Shown here one piece after another: positions 59,947 to 64,000 of a DNA stretch of 64,000 bases. The notes beneath the pieces were generated by a model. That model saw only the letters and a list, made by a program, of their open reading frames with translations. It did not search any database and was not told where the DNA came from. Every line of letters starts with the position of its first letter. Position 1 is the first letter of the stretch. This stretch comes from Epinephelus fuscoguttatus (lineage: Eukaryota; Chordata; Actinopteri; Perciformes; Serranidae), in the NCBI RefSeq assembly GCF_011397635.1, contig NC_064765.1:30718632-30782631 (forward strand), in the 5' to 3' direction. A program made the translations under genes and the position numbers.

Positions 59947-60155
59947 CTCGGTTCAATTGGGGCACAAATTTAAAAAAAAAAAAAAAAAAAGGTCCAAAAA
60001 TACTACTCTAAATGCTGGGAGCTAGAGTTTAAATTCTACAGATGCTTCCTGCTTCTCTGCTTTGAAGTTGTTCCAGTTCCCTGTAGTGTCAGTCTCACTT
60101 CTCTTAGAGTTTGTGCTGCTCAGTCTGAGATCGGTCTGTCCACAGTGAGTGAGTC
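59947..60155 (-). other. Probable olig4 5' untranslated region
   Basis: Lies between the TATA-predicted start (about 60150-60160) and the ATG at 59946. Contains a 19-nt A run on the plus strand (59972-59990), that is U19 in the mRNA, about 25 nt before the start codon. Confidence 0.5.
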
Positions 60156-60181
60156 TGTCTCAACTGTCACCCACTGGGGTG

Positions 60182-60189
60182 TATTTATA
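60182..60189 (-). promoter_or_regulatory. TATA box of olig4
   Basis: TATAAATA on the minus strand, about 240 bp upstream of the start codon and flanked by GC-rich sequence (GCCGGCGG). It predicts transcription starting near 60150-60160. Confidence 0.6.
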
Positions 60190-60285
60190 CCGCCGGCATA
60201 ACAAAGGAACAATAAAGCTGCATAATGAGACACTTAGAGCCACAACCAATTGCAGAAGGGACACACTTAAACACCCCCCCTCCCC

Positions 60286-60328
<43 letters not shown>

Positions 60329-63300
60329 CCTTCCTGCAGCCCCCACTTCACCTTCCCACACCCACGTTTAACTCACCCAACCCTGATGAGCCCCCTACAC
60401 ATTAACCAAAACAGGGGTATGTTCACATGTTGTGTTAAGCTGTACACCCTGTTAACTAGGACTATGCGCAAACTTCTATTGAAGATACTGGTGCATGTCT
60501 GGGGCACGTCCCCCTCAATATTTAGGATAATTTGTTTCCCACCCCACCACGTAAAAAAACAACCAGGCAAAGTAATACATGAGGTAAATGGAAAAAATGA
60601 ACTATAATTATGCGCAAATATAGGGCTTTGCTCACTATACAAACTTTGAAAGTGAGGTAAAAGTGTGAGTTTGAACCACAGATCTGCTCAATAGTGGAAA
60701 AAAAACATTTCTATTGCCCATTCCATAACACCAGATATATGATGCCTTCAAGGCCTTATTTACATATGGTATCCATGAGACACTCTGGGGAAAGGTATGA
60801 AGCACCATATGAGGTACTTAAACATGTAAAGAGCAGCGTTAATGGCAGACTAGGTACAATTCAACCAGGAGCTGGAGACAAAAGAGGTCAGATAAATTTG
60901 ACTTGGCTTCCCAAACAGTCTGTGAAATCACATCACTATCACTGGAAGGGGGTCCTTCAGATGGGGAGGAGGTAGTTAAAAAGATACTAAAGAGTGGGCA
61001 CAGCATTGTCTTCCCCTAATTCAACCGTAAAGCTACTAGCACTTTCTCAGGTTTTTCTTTCACTCTTTTCTTAAAGTACTTTTTCTTTCTCTTGATATGA
61101 AACCGCGGCAGTCAGGAACACAAGACAAACTTTACAGGAGCTGTATCTCAGGTACAGAAGTTTCCATTCTTGACATATAAATTCCTTCCTGACTTCATGT
61201 CCAGCATGTATCTGTTGATATAATCTTGTGGCTGGATCAGGCTGACTTTTCAACAGCTCTCTGTCTCTGGTGTTCAGAGGCTGGATTTCAGCGCTCAGCT
61301 CAGGAATTTCCTGCCGCCTTCTGCCAAGCAAAGCCTCCAGTGAGGCCACGCTGGAGGGCCAGTGGTTTGAAAATATGATAATACTCATGTGTTACACCAT
61401 CAGCGGTAGCAGCATAAGAGATTTGCAAAAACATTCCACCTTGGATGCAGCATCGATTCTTGCCTGGAGCACAATAATTGCACAGCCATTATACAAGGTT
61501 TTATTGAGTTGGAGTGGAAGAAACATTTAAGAGGCGTCATGTGTTTCCATCATCTGATGGCTCGTTTGCTTTTCTCTTCTCGGTGCACAGTTGGACACCC
61601 TGGTTTATATTTACTCAACAGCAGCAGAAGTTCTCCTCTGGCCGTGGGCGTCTTTGTGCATCTTGATGATTGTTCTAGAAACTGTGGAGAGGATTTGAAT
61701 TTACCACAGACTTGCAATTTGTTTGTGGTTTGTTTGTGGCTTGATACACTCAAACCACCATGTGATTTAGATATTTCTTTATTCTGCCTGTTTATTATTT
61801 TATTTTGATATTAACTATGTGTCCATTACTTTATTTAATTTCCTAATGACATGCACAATTGTAAGAACCATAATCAGGGTGGTGTCTGTGGTGCGGCTTT
61901 CTCTAGTTTCCTTATACAACATTCACTTATTAGACATGTGACTGATAAATCACCAAATGCAATACAAAACAACATTATCAACATCTCATTCTTTAAAAGA
62001 AAGGAGAAAAAAAATACACACTTTCGGTATTCGACAACAAATTCTGTATGCTGTCACCTCCCTTTTCCAGTACACAGTACTCATGCCCTTAAACTGTAAT
62101 TTGCAAGGTATTACAGTTAGATTACTCAAACTAAGTGGCGTGTTCTAAATACTTTGGATTACTTTTTGAAAGCTTCAAAATCATCTTGCCGAGCTCATTT
62201 GTCTAGGAATTTTATTTCATGCCAATAACAACTGTCAGTGTCCTGGCTTTGCAACTCCTCTGCCGTTGTGGTGCGGCAGGTGCACTACACACAATTTTTC
62301 TAAAATCTGTTTTTGGGAAATGCGTAAAATGAATTTTACACCGTGTCTTAACAGCAAACAAGCATTGCTCTCTGACTGCATTAAATATGCATTTCTGTTA
62401 CGTCAAAACATACGTTTTATTTTGTAATATTTACTGGAAATGACATACAACACAGTCAGCAGCAAGAAGGTTGCTGTTAGCAATGGCCATTTACCAGAAA
62501 CTTTCAGCTCCCTGATGATCTCCCTCCAGCCAGCTGTCACCTGATTAGGCTTTTGCAGTGAAATGAGGAGGTATCATACAGATAGCTCCTCTTTTCAACT
62601 TCATGAATCAGCCGCTGCTAGTCTATTGAAGCTTTCACAGCAAGCAACATGACTGAATACAAACAGGGGATCCAGCAAAAGTTCAGCTCAAATCAGCAGC
62701 GTTGCCTTGCTTGAAGTTTACATGGACATTCCAACAGAGAATCAAACTGATTTTGTCGCAGACACTCGCTCACATTACATTCAGTTAGGACACAGTATTA
62801 GAGCACATATAACAAAAACACATAAAGTAATCCATTCAAGTAATGTATTTTAAAGACAGTAACTTTATTAAGAAAACCATCAATTTAAACTGTTATTGCA
62901 ATGTAAAACAGTTACTCAAATTTTGTGTTTTTGTTACTTGTATTCTGTTACTTCCAACACTGGTTAACATTTATGAATAACCCAAACACATTTCAGAGTC
63001 AATCTGCGTTTCACCTGAACATGTCCATCCATAAACTAAATTTCCAACTGTTCTCAATGAAATTCTGTTATTTGAGAGCAAATCTAGTGGAATCTAAACA
63101 AGGCCTCAAGACCAATTCCTTTAAGTACCCAATTTAGATATCAAAAATGTCTCTTCCTTAATGAGGAGCAAGGTCCCCACAGCTCTACTTATTTTGACTG
63201 GCATATCTTCTCAGTTCTGTTTAAGGGTAGAGACTGGGGGACTCCTCTCCATGATGTGATGCAGCTGGATCAATCTCTTTTGTGGTGCTCTGCTTCTTTT

Positions 63301-63550
63301 ATTCATTGTGCTCTTGATGTTTCTCCTACATATCCTTTTCCACATGGACACGTAAATAAATAAGCGTCCCACTTCATGTTGTATGAAGTCACTCCTCCCA
63401 TTTTTCGTACCTATGTGTAGACCAAGTTTGTTTGGTTGTGCTGTTACATAATGCATGAGCCTCATACGTATGATTTCCAAATATAAAATGTGGGGTTTGC
63501 ATGTTTTAATTTTGATGGACTTGAAGCTCACTTTGTTCTGTGTGAACCTC

Positions 63551-63552
<2 letters not shown>
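60190..63552. other. Region upstream of olig4, no gene seen
   Basis: No further exon recognised. A CA microsatellite lies at 60286-60327. From about 62790 to 62965, blocks such as AGTAATCCATTCAAGTAATG and TCTGTTACTTCCAACACTGG look like an old fish DNA-transposon relic. Repeat-free stretches (60700-61000, 62460-62640) may be regulatory. Confidence 0.4.
60286..60327. repeat. (CA)n microsatellite upstream of olig4
   Basis: About 20 CA units, about 100 bp beyond the TATA box, following a C-rich run (CACCCCCCCTCCCC). Confidence 0.95.

Positions 63553-63619
<67 letters not shown>
63553..63619. repeat. (GT)n microsatellite
   Basis: Pure GT for about 67 bp. Confidence 0.97.
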
Positions 63620-63620
<1 letters not shown>

Positions 63621-63739
63621 CTCAAAGTAAGAAATCCTTCTCAAACACTCAAGGACCCACAGAAAGTTAGGAAAGGGAATCAAGAGAGCCCTCAGGACCC
63701 CCCACCACAGCTCCATGAGGGGGGCCCCGCAGGGGGCTT

Positions 63740-63900
63740 TGGCTCAGCCAACATTTAGTGATATTATAATTGGGGAACCTTGAGAGCCAACATGGGCCAT
63801 TTATTTGGAGCATATGGATTTTTCCATCGTTAGGCTCAGAGCCAACATGGCTGCTGGACTCTCCTCTGCTAATTGGGTCAGGTCCTAATTAACTACGTTG
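63740..63900. promoter_or_regulatory. Candidate conserved regulatory segment
   Basis: Contains AGAGCCAACATGG twice (63783-63795 and 63838-63850), a CATATG E-box (63811-63816) of the type bound by Olig-class bHLH factors, and the homeodomain-type pair TAATTGGGTC and CCTAATTAACT (63870-63894). Clustered, ordered motifs of this kind are typical of developmental enhancers. The assignment is inference from one sequence. Confidence 0.35.
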
Positions 63901-64000
63901 GACACAACACGCCAGATTTCATTCTTTTCCAGTCTTTCAGAGCTTTTAATGGCTGGTTCTGTGCCACAGCTTTCATCGTGCTCTCCACACTCCAAAGAGG

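Noticed and set aside
59229..60025. Open frames on the plus strand and in another minus frame over olig4
   Set aside because: Shadows of the GC-rich olig4 exon; the olig4 frame alone shows conserved domains.

Overview
The window looks like nuclear DNA of a ray-finned fish, most likely a percomorph teleost. It carries a spliced vertebrate gene (bsdc1), a single-exon bHLH developmental gene (best match olig4), a Tc1 transposon with an open transposase frame, and many short dispersed DNA-transposon relics and microsatellites of kinds I know from teleost genomes. There is nothing bacterial, no operon, no CRISPR array and no functional tRNA or rRNA gene.

Layout. Positions 1-45.9 kb hold no host gene that I can support. 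This part is a mosaic of transposable elements and plain non-coding sequence: a 1.63-kb Tc1 element of DD38E type (435-2063); a small TIR element (2097-2623); a palindromic element nested in another (6481-7530); a hAT-like element with a MITE inside it (10107-11276); a large palindromic MITE (20403-20920); a LINE 3' tail; a 4.37-kb decayed IS630/Tc1/mariner-type transposon with a split transposase gene (21733-26105); two 99%-identical 1.34-kb modules that both end in (GATA)n arrays (26791 and 31244); two Helitron-like copies (28280 and 33898); and a cluster of related repeats in both orientations around a tRNA-derived SINE (38.3-40.3 kb).

Positions 45.9-54.4 kb hold bsdc1 on the minus strand. 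I reconstructed it as eleven coding exons with GT-AG introns and an unbroken 433-residue frame. Its introns carry a hAT MITE with target-site duplication, retroelement tails and a 300-bp TA/CA array. Positions 58.8-60.2 kb hold olig4, also on the minus strand and upstream of bsdc1, with a TATA box and a plausible polyadenylation signal. The 4.4 kb between the genes and the 4 kb beyond olig4 contain homeodomain-type motifs that may be regulatory.

How the genes relate. bsdc1 has the features of a broadly used cytoplasmic BSD-domain protein, while olig4 is a neural patterning transcription factor. They share strand but no sign of joint function. The simplest reading is a developmental gene with a bystander neighbour. 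I found no convincing new biological system. The items most worth checking are the open DD38E transposon, the duplicated module/GATA/Helitron-like arrangement, and a compound homeobox motif shared by two candidate regulatory segments flanking olig4.
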